Assembly: GCF_028561565.1 (NCBI RefSeq)
Contig: NZ_JAQQTE010000001.1
Location: forward strand, 1,143,570-1,207,569
DNA: 64,000 nucleotides
Reading direction: 5' to 3'
Source of the DNA: Gilvibacter sediminis
Lineage (GTDB): Bacteria > Bacteroidota > Bacteroidia > Flavobacteriales > Flavobacteriaceae
Shown here: positions 51,273-60,575 of the stretch, piece by piece
Position numbering within the stretch: the stretch's first letter is position 1
Layout: each line of letters opens with the position of its first letter
The notes under the pieces: model-generated
Database searches by the model: none
What the model was told of the DNA's origin: nothing
The model's input: only the letters and a program-made list of their open reading frames with translations
Program-made: the position numbers and the translations under genes

Positions 51273-52649
51273 ATGAATCGAATTTTAACTACGCTCTTAA
51301 TAGCAATAAGCAGCTTATCCTTATTGGCCCAAAATACCTATCAACGCGGTGTGATCATAGATTCCTTACCAACGGCAGGGAACCTTAATGAGACTTTCGC
51401 ACTTTATCTCCCTAGTTCTTACAGCGAGCAACAACTTTCCCCTATAGTATTTGTCTTTGATCCGTCGGGACGAGCGGCGAATGGTCTGAGGCCATTCAGA
51501 CTCGCTGCAGAGCAGTACGGATATATTTTGGTGAGTTCCAATAGCAACAAAAATGGGCCTCAAAATGTAAATTTTGATGTAGCGAATCGTTTATTCAATC
51601 ATGTTTTTTCCAATTTTAATATTGACAATAGCAGAATTTATACTGCTGGATTCTCTGGAGGTTCGCGTTTGGCGATGGCCATTGCTGTACTTACCAAACG
51701 CATGCAAGGAGTGATTGCTTGTGGTTCAGGTTTTCCCGGCAATGTTGCCCCTGTTGGAAATGAGACTTTCTCATATGCGGGTATCGTTGGAAATTTAGAT
51801 ATGAATTATTTGGAAATGCACAACAATAGCCGGCTTTTAGATGCGCTACAAGTTTCCAATGCGCTGTTTACTTATAATATGGGTCATCAATGGCCAACAG
51901 AGCAACAACTACTTTCTGTCTTTGACTGGTTGCAGATGGAGGCGCATAGAAAGGGTATTATCAAGGTAGAGCCAGCTGTTATTAATTCTATTTATACCAA
52001 ACAACTCAGTGAATTAAACGACCCCGAACATAAAGACAATTTACTTGGGAAACATAGAGCTTACCGACGTTTGCTCAAAAGTTTTGGTCCGTATTTAAAT
52101 CTAGATAGTCTTCAAGTTGCTGCCAATACTCTCAGAGCCAGTCCGGAGTTTTTGGATCAGCAGCGGGAATTTGCAAAGGTCAAGGAAACTGAACAGGAGT
52201 TGTTTGCTAACTACACCCAACAATTCTTTGTCGACCTTCAGCGTAAAAAGCCCAAAACGCAGGCTTGGAAAAAGCGTATCGATAAGGTTTTTCGAGACAT
52301 GGAAAACTCCAAAAATCACTTTGAGCGACAAATGCTGCAACGCCTACTGGCTCAGATAGGGGTTACGGCTTATGAAGCGGCTTTTAGCCAGGCTGCAAGT
52401 TTAAATTTGGAGCAGCTCATGTTCTGTTATGATCTTTGGATCTTTGTAAATCCAAAGAATGTTTACGGCTATCTCATTCAGATGGGCAATGCCCTAAAAA
52501 AATCAGATCAAGACTTGGCTTTAGATTATTTGTCACAACTCTTGGCAACAGGTTTTGATAATTATGAGGCCTTGATGAATTATCAGCCCATAAAACCCTT
52601 GCATTCAAATGAGGAGTTTATAAAATTGGTCGAACCACTTAAGCAGTAA
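51273..52649 (+). CDS. Secreted alpha/beta-hydrolase with helical C-terminal domain
   Basis: 458 aa from the ATG at 51273 (an ATG 15 bases upstream is less likely). Signal peptide to about residue 20 (LSLLAQ). The N-terminal part is a PHB-depolymerase/Dienelactone-type alpha/beta-hydrolase: VFVFDPSGR, nucleophile S128 in GFSGGS, and GHQWP as candidate His. Residues about 220-458 are helical and unassigned. Likely periplasmic esterase; substrate unknown. The gene directly follows the palindrome array. Confidence 0.75.
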   Translation: MNRILTTLLIAISSLSLLAQNTYQRGVIIDSLPTAGNLNETFALYLPSSYSEQQLSPIVFVFDPSGRAANGLRPFRLAAEQYGYILVSSNSNKNGPQNVNFDVANRLFNHVFSNFNIDNSRIYTAGFSGGSRLAMAIAVLTKRMQGVIACGSGFPGNVAPVGNETFSYAGIVGNLDMNYLEMHNNSRLLDALQVSNALFTYNMGHQWPTEQQLLSVFDWLQMEAHRKGIIKVEPAVINSIYTKQLSELNDPEHKDNLLGKHRAYRRLLKSFGPYLNLDSLQVAANTLRASPEFLDQQREFAKVKETEQELFANYTQQFFVDLQRKKPKTQAWKKRIDKVFRDMENSKNHFERQMLQRLLAQIGVTAYEAAFSQAASLNLEQLMFCYDLWIFVNPKNVYGYLIQMGNALKKSDQDLALDYLSQLLATGFDNYEALMNYQPIKPLHSNEEFIKLVEPLKQ

Positions 52650-52656
52650 GCACTAT

Positions 52657-54564
52657 TTACAACACATTATCCATAATATCCTGAACCACTTCTGGGTTGA
52701 GTAGTGTACTGGTGTCACCCAGGTTGGAAGTGTCGTTAGAGGCGATCTTTCTCAGAATGCGACGCATGATCTTTCCAGAACGTGTTTTAGGCAAGCCTGC
52801 CGTAAACTGAATCTTATCCAGTTTTGCAATGGGCCCGATCTGCTCGGTGATCATTTGGTTGATCTCTTTTCGCAAATTGTCGTGATTTCTGGATTCTCCG
52901 GTTTCTTTGAGGGTGACATAACCGTAAAGCGCATTCCCCTTAACCTCATGTGGGAAACCTACAATAGCTGATTCTGCAACAGCAGGATGTTCATTGATGG
53001 CATCCTCAATCGGGGCCGTACCCATATTATGTCCAGAAACAATGATCACATCATCTACGCGACCGGTGATGCGGTAGTAACCCACTTCATCACGCAAGGC
53101 GCCATCTCCCGTAAAATATTTGTTCTCAAAGGCCGAGAAATAGGTGTCTTTATAGCGTTGATGATTGCCCCAGATGGTGCGTGCCATGGAAGGCCAAGGG
53201 AATTTGATACACAGCCGTCCTTCGGCTTGATTGCCCTTAATCTCTTGCCCGTTCTCATCCATGAGTGCGGGTTGGATCCCCAAAAAGGGTAGGGTTGCGT
53301 AGGTGGGTTTTGTAGGAGTACAGAACGGTATTGGAGTAATCAGTATTCCGCCTGTTTCTGTCTGCCACCAAGTGTCCACAATGGGTGCCTTTTTCTTCCC
53401 CACATTGTCATCATACCAATGCCAAGCCTCTTCGTTAATCGGTTCTCCTACCGTTCCCAGAACCTTTATGGAAGATAAATCGTGTTGCTCTACATGTTGA
53501 ACGCCTTCTTTCGCCAAGGCTCTAATAGCCGTTGGAGCCGTATAGAATTGGTTGATCTTGTGTTTTTCCACGATCTCCCAAAAACGGCCAAAATCTGGGT
53601 AGCTCGGCACGCCTTCAAACATTACAGTTGTAGCGCCGTTGGCCAGCGGGCCGTAGACAATATAACTGTGGCCGGTGATCCAGCCAATGTCTGCCGTACA
53701 CCAGTACACATCACTGTCACGGTATTGGAATACATTTTTAAAGGTGTAGGCTGTATAGACCATATAACCCGCGGTGCTGTGTACCATGCCTTTTGGTTTT
53801 CCGGTAGATCCTGAGGTGTAAAGAATAAAGAGCGGATCTTCTGCATCCATAATCTCAGGTTCACAGTCCGTGGAGGCCCCAGCTAAGAGTGGTTCCAGCC
53901 AAAAGTCGCGACCGTCTTTCATGTTGATTTCAGATTGAATCCGCTTTACCACTAATACAGATTCTACGGTAGAACAGCTTTCCAGCGCCTCGTCTACGAT
54001 GCCTTTAAGATCAATGGTCTTGACTCCGCGGTACGAACCGTCTGAGGTCAGTACCATTTTGCAATCGCTGTCGTTGATTCGCGTAGCCAAGGCGTTTGCG
54101 GAAAATCCTGCAAATACTACCGAATGTATGGCGCCAATTCTAGCGCAAGCCAATAATGAGACAGCCAGTTCTGGGATCATGGGTAAATAAATACACACCC
54201 GATCTCCTTTTTTAATGCCTTTGCTCTTAAGCACATTGGCCATCTGATTCACGCGAGCGTGTAATTCTTTATAGCTGATGTGAGTTGCAGGCTCCTTGGG
54301 ATCATTAGGTTCAAAGAGGATGGCGGTTTTATCGCCTTTGGTGAAAAGATGCCGATCAATACAATTTTCTGTGATGTTAAGTTTTGAACCTTCGAACCAC
54401 TTTACCTCAGGCTTAGCAAAATCCCAAGAGAGTACGTTGTCCCATTTTTTTCGCCACAAAAAGTGCTCTTCCGCAATTTCTTCCCAGAAGAGTTCTGGGT
54501 TTCGGACGGACTTTCGGTATTCGTGGAAGTATTCTGGGAAGTTCTTGATGTGATAATTACTCAT
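52657..54564 (-). CDS. acs: Acetyl-CoA synthetase (AMP-forming)
   Basis: 635 aa ANL-superfamily enzyme. ATP-binding LYTSGSTGKPKGMVHS, VDTWWQTETGG, YFTGDGALRDE and the C-terminal acetylatable lysine region PKTRSGKIMRR. It turns acetate and ATP into acetyl-CoA. Last gene of the acetate operon, 97 bases after the symporter gene. Confidence 0.98.
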   Translation of the reverse strand: MSNYHIKNFPEYFHEYRKSVRNPELFWEEIAEEHFLWRKKWDNVLSWDFAKPEVKWFEGSKLNITENCIDRHLFTKGDKTAILFEPNDPKEPATHISYKELHARVNQMANVLKSKGIKKGDRVCIYLPMIPELAVSLLACARIGAIHSVVFAGFSANALATRINDSDCKMVLTSDGSYRGVKTIDLKGIVDEALESCSTVESVLVVKRIQSEINMKDGRDFWLEPLLAGASTDCEPEIMDAEDPLFILYTSGSTGKPKGMVHSTAGYMVYTAYTFKNVFQYRDSDVYWCTADIGWITGHSYIVYGPLANGATTVMFEGVPSYPDFGRFWEIVEKHKINQFYTAPTAIRALAKEGVQHVEQHDLSSIKVLGTVGEPINEEAWHWYDDNVGKKKAPIVDTWWQTETGGILITPIPFCTPTKPTYATLPFLGIQPALMDENGQEIKGNQAEGRLCIKFPWPSMARTIWGNHQRYKDTYFSAFENKYFTGDGALRDEVGYYRITGRVDDVIIVSGHNMGTAPIEDAINEHPAVAESAIVGFPHEVKGNALYGYVTLKETGESRNHDNLRKEINQMITEQIGPIAKLDKIQFTAGLPKTRSGKIMRRILRKIASNDTSNLGDTSTLLNPEVVQDIMDNVL

Positions 54565-54661
54565 GAATTGGAATTTATATAAAGCCGCTAAAGGCTTTAC
54601 AATTTAGCAAAAAAGGCCTTTTGAAAATCGCACAAATCGATCAAAAGATGATCTTATTCTA

Positions 54662-56437
54662 TCAGTGTTGAGCAGCTTCACCCGCTCCAGATGGGATGCG
54701 AATATTTTCTACCATATCGGTGACGTCTTTTGGCGGTTTAGGAGTCATTCTAGACACCACCAAAGAAACCACAACGTTTACGCACATGGCAATAGTGCCA
54801 AATCCTTCAGGAGAAGTGCCAAACCACCAATCACTTGGTGGCAGCGGATCCATGATCCCGATGAGCCCCGTCTTGTATACGATCATATATCCAAGCATCA
54901 GGGTGATGCCCACAACCATGCCAGCAACAGCGCCTTGTTTGTTCATGCGTTTGTCAAAGATGCCCAGAATAATCGCTGGAAAGAAAGAGGCGGCCGCGAG
55001 CCCAAAGGCTAAGGCGACCACAGCAGCAACAAAGCCTGGCGGATAGATGCCAAACAATCCTGCTATGACAATAGCTACCAAAATTGAAGCGCGTGCCCAA
55101 CGCAGTTCTCCCTTATCTGAGATGTTGGGTTTTAGTTGTTTTTTGATCAGATCATGAGAGATGGAGGTAGAGATCACCAAGAGTAAACCTGCTGCTGTTG
55201 AAAGCGCTGCAGCCAAACCACCTGCGGCCACTAAGGCAATCACCCAATTGGGTAAGCCTGCGATCTCCGGGTTGGCTAAAACCATGATGTCTCGGTCTAC
55301 ATAAAGTTCGTTGGTTGCGTCACTGGCGTTGCTGATCAGGCGCTCGCCATATACCCCGCGACCTTCTAAGAATTCAGGCTTTTTGCCTACCAAAGCTGAG
55401 CCTTGAACGTATTGGATTTTACCGTCTCCGTTTTTATCGCTCCACGCAATAAGCCCAGTGTCTTCCCAATTTTTAAACCACTCTGGAATATCCGTATAAG
55501 ATTGATCGCGAACCGTCTCTATCAAATTAGTCCGTGAGAATACCGCAACTGCAGGAGCGGTGATATAAAGTATGGCAATAAAAAGCAAGGCCAAGCCTGC
55601 AGACTTACGTGCATCCTTTACTTTGGGAACCGTAAAGAATCGTACAATAACGTGAGGCAATCCGGCCGTTCCAACCATTAAGGCAAAGGTGATGGCAAAA
55701 ACGTCCCAGGTAGATTTAGAACCTTGGGTATATTCTTTAAAGCCGAGTTCGGTGTGTAGCGTATCGAGTTTATCGAGCAAATAAGTTCCGTCTTCTAGAG
55801 TGCCTCCCATCCCCACTTGAGGGATGATATTGCCAGTCATCTGAATAGAAATAAAGATGGCTGGAACCATAAAGGCAAAGATCAAAACGCAGTATTGTGC
55901 TACTTGCGTATAGGTGATCCCCTTCATTCCACCTAAAAAGGCAAAGACCAAAACAACAGCCATCCCAATGATGACGCCTAGCGTAATGTCTACTTGTAAA
56001 AACTGAGAGAACACAATGCCTACGCCCCGCATTTGCCCCGCCACATATGTAAAAGACACGATCAAAGCACAGATCACGGCTACGGTTCGGGCGCTATTGG
56101 AATAGTACCGATCCCCTATAAAATCAGGGACCGTGAATTTGCCGAACTTCCTCAGGTAAGGCGCGAGCAATAGGGCTAGCAGTACATAACCTCCTGTCCA
56201 ACCCATCAAATAGACCGAGCCGTCGTATCCGGCAAAGGAGATGATCCCCGCCATGGAAATGAAGGAAGCGGCACTCATCCAATCGGCTGCCGTTGCCATA
56301 CCGTTGGCTAAAGGAGAGACGCCTCCGCCTGCTACATAAAAATCTTTAGTAGAGCCCGCTCGTGCCCAAATAGCAATACCGAAATACAAGGCAAAGGTCA
56401 CACCGACCAGGATCCAAGTCCAGGTTTGAACACTCAT
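54662..56437 (-). CDS. Sodium:solute symporter (acetate permease type, VC_2705-like)
   Basis: 591 aa, about thirteen membrane helices with the SSS family pattern (FYVAGGGVSPLANGMATAADWMS, FMVPAIFISIQMTGNIIPQ, STAAGLLLVISTSISHDL). A polar loop of about 60 residues around 330-380 is present. The DUF4212 gene just upstream and acs downstream mark it as an acetate or short-chain monocarboxylate importer. Confidence 0.92.
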   Translation of the reverse strand: MSVQTWTWILVGVTFALYFGIAIWARAGSTKDFYVAGGGVSPLANGMATAADWMSAASFISMAGIISFAGYDGSVYLMGWTGGYVLLALLLAPYLRKFGKFTVPDFIGDRYYSNSARTVAVICALIVSFTYVAGQMRGVGIVFSQFLQVDITLGVIIGMAVVLVFAFLGGMKGITYTQVAQYCVLIFAFMVPAIFISIQMTGNIIPQVGMGGTLEDGTYLLDKLDTLHTELGFKEYTQGSKSTWDVFAITFALMVGTAGLPHVIVRFFTVPKVKDARKSAGLALLFIAILYITAPAVAVFSRTNLIETVRDQSYTDIPEWFKNWEDTGLIAWSDKNGDGKIQYVQGSALVGKKPEFLEGRGVYGERLISNASDATNELYVDRDIMVLANPEIAGLPNWVIALVAAGGLAAALSTAAGLLLVISTSISHDLIKKQLKPNISDKGELRWARASILVAIVIAGLFGIYPPGFVAAVVALAFGLAAASFFPAIILGIFDKRMNKQGAVAGMVVGITLMLGYMIVYKTGLIGIMDPLPPSDWWFGTSPEGFGTIAMCVNVVVSLVVSRMTPKPPKDVTDMVENIRIPSGAGEAAQH

Positions 56438-56461
56438 AAGGCGGGTATTGAGATTATGGAA

Positions 56462-56722
56462 TTAGTCTTCGTGATAGCCGTATTTTTTATCGAGCTTGTT
56501 CATCAGTCTTACATACACAAAGATCAACACCACAAAGACGTAGATAGAACCTTGCTGGGCAAACCAGAAGCCCAATTTGAATCCGCCAAGATTGATGGTA
56601 TTCAAGGCGTCTCTAAAGAGAATTCCGCAGCCATAAGAAACAACAAACCATATGCTTAGCAAAATTGCCAAGTATTTTATGTTCTCTTTCCAGTAAGCGC
56701 GTGCCTTGTTTGTTGAAGACAT
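56462..56722 (-). CDS. DUF4212 small subunit of the sodium:solute symporter
   Basis: 86 aa with two membrane helices (about 16-38 and 50-70) and the conserved ending YVRLMNKLDKKYGYHED. In many bacteria DUF4212 proteins are encoded directly before a VC_2705-type symporter, as here (24 bases apart). It probably forms a two-subunit transporter. Confidence 0.92.
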   Translation of the reverse strand: MSSTNKARAYWKENIKYLAILLSIWFVVSYGCGILFRDALNTINLGGFKLGFWFAQQGSIYVFVVLIFVYVRLMNKLDKKYGYHED

Positions 56723-56805
56723 GATTGGTTAGTTGTAATGCTTTATCACTAGAGGCGATTCTGCATTTTTAGATTCCTAAAACTAATTGATTCGTCAACC
56801 ACAAC

Positions 56806-56845
56806 CAAAAAAAACCGCGCTTTCTAAAAGGAAGAAAGCGCGGTT
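56806..56845 (-). terminator. Terminator of the 95-aa membrane protein gene
   Basis: AACCGCGCTTTCT, seven bases, AGAAAGCGCGGTT: a 13-bp perfect stem with a T-run on the minus strand, 21 bases after the stop codon. Confidence 0.88.
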
Positions 56846-56865
56846 GCTATATTAATTCTATGTGT

Positions 56866-57153
56866 TTAGAACAACAGATTCATAAGGATTAACAAGGTGC
56901 AAATTCCTAGGCTACCCAATAAAGTATTGAGCACAACCTTTGGCTTCTGAACCGTTAGGATCGATGCCAAAACACCGGTGCACATTACAACGGCTGCAAA
57001 TACTTGGATCATGGACCAAAGTGAGCTGCCGTTTAAAAAGATGGTGTATACCGCAATTCCACCCAAACAGGTAGATACAATGATTGAAGTTGATGCGTAT
57101 AGCATAAAATTCTCGGTCCAGTCTTTATTTAGTTTTGCATAAAGTGCGCTCAT
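56866..57153 (-). CDS. Small membrane protein of unknown function
   Basis: 95 aa with three hydrophobic segments (about 18-38, 46-64, 72-93). No family recognised. It has its own -7 box upstream and terminator downstream, so it is a single-gene unit between the acetate operon and the glycosylase gene. Confidence 0.65.
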   Translation of the reverse strand: MSALYAKLNKDWTENFMLYASTSIIVSTCLGGIAVYTIFLNGSSLWSMIQVFAAVVMCTGVLASILTVQKPKVVLNTLLGSLGICTLLILMNLLF

Positions 57154-57179
57154 GATGTTGATTTTAATTGTTTACTCAA

Positions 57180-57187
57180 CAAAACTA
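57180..57187 (-). promoter_or_regulatory. Bacteroidota -7 box (TAGTTTTG) for the 95-aa membrane protein
   Basis: TAnnTTTG on the minus strand, 27 bases before the start codon. No clear -33 element. Confidence 0.45.
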
Positions 57188-57276
57188 CGTGGAGGCGCTC
57201 AGCTAAAATATGACAATGGTCATGCAAGCCTTGTTTGGTTCGATCGACTTATCTTTAAACTGCTGACCACAAAACC

Positions 57277-57852
57277 ATGGAGGAACTTTTAAGCAAAATA
57301 CGCGCGTGCAACTTGTGTAATGATCTGTTGCCTTTGGGCCCAAGACCCATAGTTGCGGCAAGTCCAAAGAGTCGCATTGCTATCATTGGGCAGGCTCCGG
57401 GTTCTGTGGTGCATGAGAGCGGTGTCCCTTGGGATGATAAAAGCGGGGAGAATTTACGCGCTTGGATGCAGATCAGCAGTGAAGATTTTTACAATCCAGA
57501 TAAGCTGGCTTTAATTCCCATGGGCTTTTGCTACCCGGGGCGTGGAAAATCTGGAGACAATCCACCTACCGCGATTTGTGCTCCAACCTGGCACGATCAA
57601 CTTTTAAATGAACTTCAAGAATTGCGTTTGATCCTTTTGGTGGGTAAATATGCACAGGACCATTATTTAGGTGCTAAGGCTCAAAGAACCTTGACCCAGA
57701 CCGTGCAGCAGTTTGAAGACTATTTGCCTAAATTCTTCGCCTTGCCGCATCCGTCTCCTAGGAATAATATTTGGCAAGCCAAGAATCCTTGGTTCAAGTC
57801 TGCAGTTTTGCCCAGATTGGCTCAAGAAGTTGCGTTTGCATTAAGGCATTAA
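57277..57852 (+). CDS. Uracil-DNA glycosylase family protein
   Basis: 191 aa. UDG-superfamily fold: GQAPGSVVHESGVPWDDKSG near residues 38-58 (motif 1 with active-site loop) and HPSPRNN near 158-164 (motif 2). N-terminal CNLC pair (residues 11-14) suggests part of an Fe-S or zinc site, but the other two cysteines of family 4/5 enzymes are not obvious (FCYPGRG and ICAPTW are candidates). Probably repairs deaminated bases; exact specificity uncertain. Confidence 0.85.
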   Translation: MEELLSKIRACNLCNDLLPLGPRPIVAASPKSRIAIIGQAPGSVVHESGVPWDDKSGENLRAWMQISSEDFYNPDKLALIPMGFCYPGRGKSGDNPPTAICAPTWHDQLLNELQELRLILLVGKYAQDHYLGAKAQRTLTQTVQQFEDYLPKFFALPHPSPRNNIWQAKNPWFKSAVLPRLAQEVAFALRH

Positions 57853-57870
57853 AAAGCCTCAGTAGGGTTT

Positions 57871-57888
57871 TTGGCACGAGAGTTGTTA
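57871..57888 (+). promoter_or_regulatory. Sigma-54-type (-24/-12) promoter candidate
   Basis: TTGGCACGAGAGTTGTTA: GG at 57873-57874 and, ten bases on, GT at 57885-57886 in place of the usual GC. The rest of the -24 element (TTGGCACG) is perfect. It drives towards a gene-free stretch with a terminator at 58031. A sigma-54 activator with GAFTGA is encoded at 27018-28298. Confidence 0.55.
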
Positions 57889-57896
57889 TATAATTG

Positions 57897-58067
57897 GTGA
57901 CAGTCATTGTTTTGACTGTTAAGGAATTGAAACATAAAGTAAATGCATTAAGCATCCCTAAAAAGAAACAATTCTCCGCCTTGAAATCTGTCTTTACCTA
58001 CGGTATGCTTACAGATTAGAAATATGATCAAAAAGCGCGAACTGTTATAACAGCCCGCGCTTTTTTT
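57897..58067 (+). ncRNA. Candidate sigma-54-dependent small RNA
   Basis: About 170 bases lie between the -24/-12 promoter and a strong terminator. The longest ATG reading frames inside are eight codons or less (for example ATGATCAAAAAG... at 58024), so it is probably not coding. Between 57930 and 58020 there is no clear structure apart from A/T-rich single-strand-prone segments. No known RNA family was recognised. Confidence 0.45.
58031..58067 (+). terminator. Strong terminator, usable on both strands
   Basis: AAAAGCGCG pairs with CGCGCTTTT (58031-58039 / 58056-58064); the loop holds a second palindrome CTGTTATAACAG. A T-run follows on the plus strand, and AAAAA before it gives a T-run on the minus strand, so it can serve the candidate small RNA and the convergent outer-membrane protein gene. 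Confidence 0.85.
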
Positions 58068-58078
58068 ATGTTTGAATT

Positions 58079-59323
58079 TTACTGAATCAAAGGGATCTGA
58101 TATCCCAGAACAAAGTTGAAGCTGGGTACATCAGAACTGTACTGGAAAGTTGTAGCCGCGAAAGGATCTTTGCCAATATCTACGTTGGCTCGACCAAAGA
58201 ATTGCTTGTATTTGGCGCCAGCACCTATGGACAGGTAGCCATAACTCCCATTGGTAGTATTGAAGTCGTTTGCCGTTACCGCTCGCTCAATGCTGATCTC
58301 GCTCACAATATCTACATGGTATCCCGCTTCTAAAGATATTTTCACATCTGGATTTACTGGAATATAGTAACGAGCACCGATGGGCATATTCACGGTGTTC
58401 ACCGTTAAAGTCACTTCTTGCTCAGGAGTATTTACAGAAGACAGCTCTTGAGTTATGGTGCTTTCAAAGTTTCCATTTTTAGCAAAACCGAGGTAAAGCG
58501 CGAATCCATTGTTATTAAAGGGAAGCACCACTTCAAGTTCAGCTCCGAATCTCAAATTGGTTTGTCCTCCAAAATCACCTCCAAGTCTAGCGCTGGCAGC
58601 GTTTTTAACGTTATAGGAGCTTGAATTGAATCCTGCGAACACATTCACGTTAAGAAGGGTAGTTGTTTTTGTCTTTCGTTCAACTACATAATTGGGGTCC
58701 ATACAGACATTGTAGTTTTCAAAAAGCTTTCTCAAGGAGTTTCTCGAATAGCTCAAGTTTTCAAAATCTGAAAAGCTTAAGGTACTACATTCCTTCATGG
58801 CATTGGCCAATTGTTGCTTGTATTGATTGTTGCTGGCAACCTTTTTATCCTTCAAATAGCGCACGTAAACCAAGGCTTCCACAGACTCATCGTCTTGACT
58901 TAAGAAGTATTCGCGCAATCCTCCGTTTTCATAAAAATACAAGCTAGTTGGTCCTGCGACTATAACTTCTAAAAAGCCCGTGCGAGTTTCAAATTCTGGG
59001 TCTTTGGAAAAGTTGAGGTTGTTCAAATTGTCTGAGGTCACATCGAGCTCAAAGGTCTTTTTCACATAGTCTACCTGTCCGTCAATTCCAAAGCCTTGAA
59101 TTTGATTCAGTCTCAAGGTTTCTGTGTCACCTTCTGGAGTGATTCTAAAGTCAATGCTGTTGGGACTATTCTTCCAGTCTACATTTTTTACGTAACCGTT
59201 TATTTGTTGCCCGGCATTGTCTAAATAGTAACCCGCTTTGAACTTGTTTTGAGCTGTTAAAGTGGCAGCGCTTAAACTGATGAGGATAGTAGCGAGCACT
59301 AATTGAAGTAATTTTTTGTTCAT
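58079..59323 (-). CDS. Outer-membrane beta-barrel protein with N-terminal domain, unknown function
   Basis: 414 aa. Signal peptide to about residue 24 (TLTAQ). Residues about 25-200 form a mixed domain (KAGYYLDNAGQQINGYVKN, IQGFGIDGQ) followed by a short helical part with two cysteines (KECSTLSF, NVCMDP). The last ~200 residues have alternating strands and end with FQYSSDVPSFNFVLGYQIPLIQ, a PorT/OmpW-like eight-strand barrel pattern. Function unknown. It stands alone between the small-RNA terminator and the cbb3 operon. Confidence 0.75.
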   Translation of the reverse strand: MNKKLLQLVLATILISLSAATLTAQNKFKAGYYLDNAGQQINGYVKNVDWKNSPNSIDFRITPEGDTETLRLNQIQGFGIDGQVDYVKKTFELDVTSDNLNNLNFSKDPEFETRTGFLEVIVAGPTSLYFYENGGLREYFLSQDDESVEALVYVRYLKDKKVASNNQYKQQLANAMKECSTLSFSDFENLSYSRNSLRKLFENYNVCMDPNYVVERKTKTTTLLNVNVFAGFNSSSYNVKNAASARLGGDFGGQTNLRFGAELEVVLPFNNNGFALYLGFAKNGNFESTITQELSSVNTPEQEVTLTVNTVNMPIGARYYIPVNPDVKISLEAGYHVDIVSEISIERAVTANDFNTTNGSYGYLSIGAGAKYKQFFGRANVDIGKDPFAATTFQYSSDVPSFNFVLGYQIPLIQ

Positions 59324-59408
59324 AGGTTAGTGTATATATTTCCCCCAAGTTACAAAGCAACATGCGTAATGGTGCTCGTCTTAAGAAGGTTTTAATACTT
59401 GACCGAGC

Positions 59409-60110
59409 TCAATGACACTCCATTTTTGCTTCTATTTTCTGCGGATTCAGTTTGGGTGACACATAGGGAATTCCCAAGCCGAGTCCTCTTAGAATAAACA
59501 AACACGCAATAAGCGCTACCATAACTGGGATCGCTTTGCGAATTTTGAGCTGCATAGTCTTATTAAGAAAATTCCCTGCATAAATGGCTCCGGTCATCAG
59601 CGGCAGCGTTCCTGCACCAAAGAGGACCATGTACAGACTTCCCTGCCAAGGATTGGCTAAAGCCAAGGAACCAAACACCGCCATATACACCAATCCACAG
59701 GGTAAAAAACCGTTGAGCAAGCCCAAGGTTAAAAAGGTGTCTGGACGTTTTGATTTCAATGCTTTACCCATTGCTGACTTCAACTTCCCGATGGCCAAAG
59801 CCAAGGGTTTGGACAGGCTGTATTTGAATAAGACGCGCTGCGGAATGGCTACCGTTAGCAGTAATAAGACTCCTGCCAGAATACTCAGGTATTGTTGAGC
59901 TCCGAAGAGCGATAAACTTCGGCCTAGAAATCCAAAGATCAAACCCAATAGACCATAAGCTGTGAATCTGCCCAAATGATAGCTGGCAATTTGTAAGAGT
60001 TGTAATTTCTTGTTGTCTCTACTAACTGGCAATAAAAAAGCAATCGGGCCGCACATGCCAACGCAGTGCAAACTACCCAAAAGACCCAATATGAAGCCAG
60101 AGACTAACAT
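59409..60110 (-). CDS. Sulfite exporter TauE/SafE-like membrane protein of the cbb3 locus
   Basis: 233 aa, about six membrane helices. It starts with GLLGSLHCVGMCGPIAFLLP, a Cys/Met/His motif typical of the copper-related TauE/SafE branch found next to cbb3 oxidase genes, and has GLLNGFLPCGLVYMA in the middle. The C terminus (KLNPQKIEAKMECH) has a Cys-His end. It is coupled to ccoH with no gap. Probably helps copper supply for oxidase assembly rather than sulfite export. Confidence 0.88.
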   Translation of the reverse strand: MLVSGFILGLLGSLHCVGMCGPIAFLLPVSRDNKKLQLLQIASYHLGRFTAYGLLGLIFGFLGRSLSLFGAQQYLSILAGVLLLLTVAIPQRVLFKYSLSKPLALAIGKLKSAMGKALKSKRPDTFLTLGLLNGFLPCGLVYMAVFGSLALANPWQGSLYMVLFGAGTLPLMTGAIYAGNFLNKTMQLKIRKAIPVMVALIACLFILRGLGLGIPYVSPKLNPQKIEAKMECH

Positions 60111-60563
60111 TTAATAATTGATTGAGGTTTCGTATAAGAAGGGTTTGCCTTCATGCTGCCAGGTGACGCTTATGTTCCAGCGACCGTCCAACAAACGGGT
60201 TTCAGGTATGAGCAAATTGGATTCCGATAGAACAAATGGAAAGTCGGAATCGAGGTGCTTGTCGGACGGTCTGTATAGGAACACATTGCCTTTAATTTTG
60301 TTTTGAAGCTCTTTTGGGAACTCCAATACCCAGCCTTCTGCAGTTTTTTTACCGCGGATGGGTTCGGAGAGGATGGCCAGATTCTGTCGAGCTTCCAATT
60401 GCTCGTTGAGAATCAACTCTTGTTTGTAATAGTCTTCCACGACCAGTTCGTGATCGAACTTAGAATCGGTCATCATGGTGATGACAAAATACAGAATGAA
60501 TCCAATGAACAGCAACATGCCGATCACCAATCCTGTTCCCCAATTTAATTTTACAGTGCTCAT
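60111..60563 (-). CDS. ccoH: cbb3 oxidase assembly protein CcoH/FixH
   Basis: 150 aa. One N-terminal helix (LVIGMLLFIGFILYFVITMM) and a periplasmic FixH domain (YYKQELILNEQLEARQNLA, WNISVTWQHEGKPFLYETS). FixH interacts with the oxidase during assembly. It lies 12 bases after ccoG. Confidence 0.92.
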   Translation of the reverse strand: MSTVKLNWGTGLVIGMLLFIGFILYFVITMMTDSKFDHELVVEDYYKQELILNEQLEARQNLAILSEPIRGKKTAEGWVLEFPKELQNKIKGNVFLYRPSDKHLDSDFPFVLSESNLLIPETRLLDGRWNISVTWQHEGKPFLYETSINY

Positions 60564-60575
60564 ACCGTTTGAATT

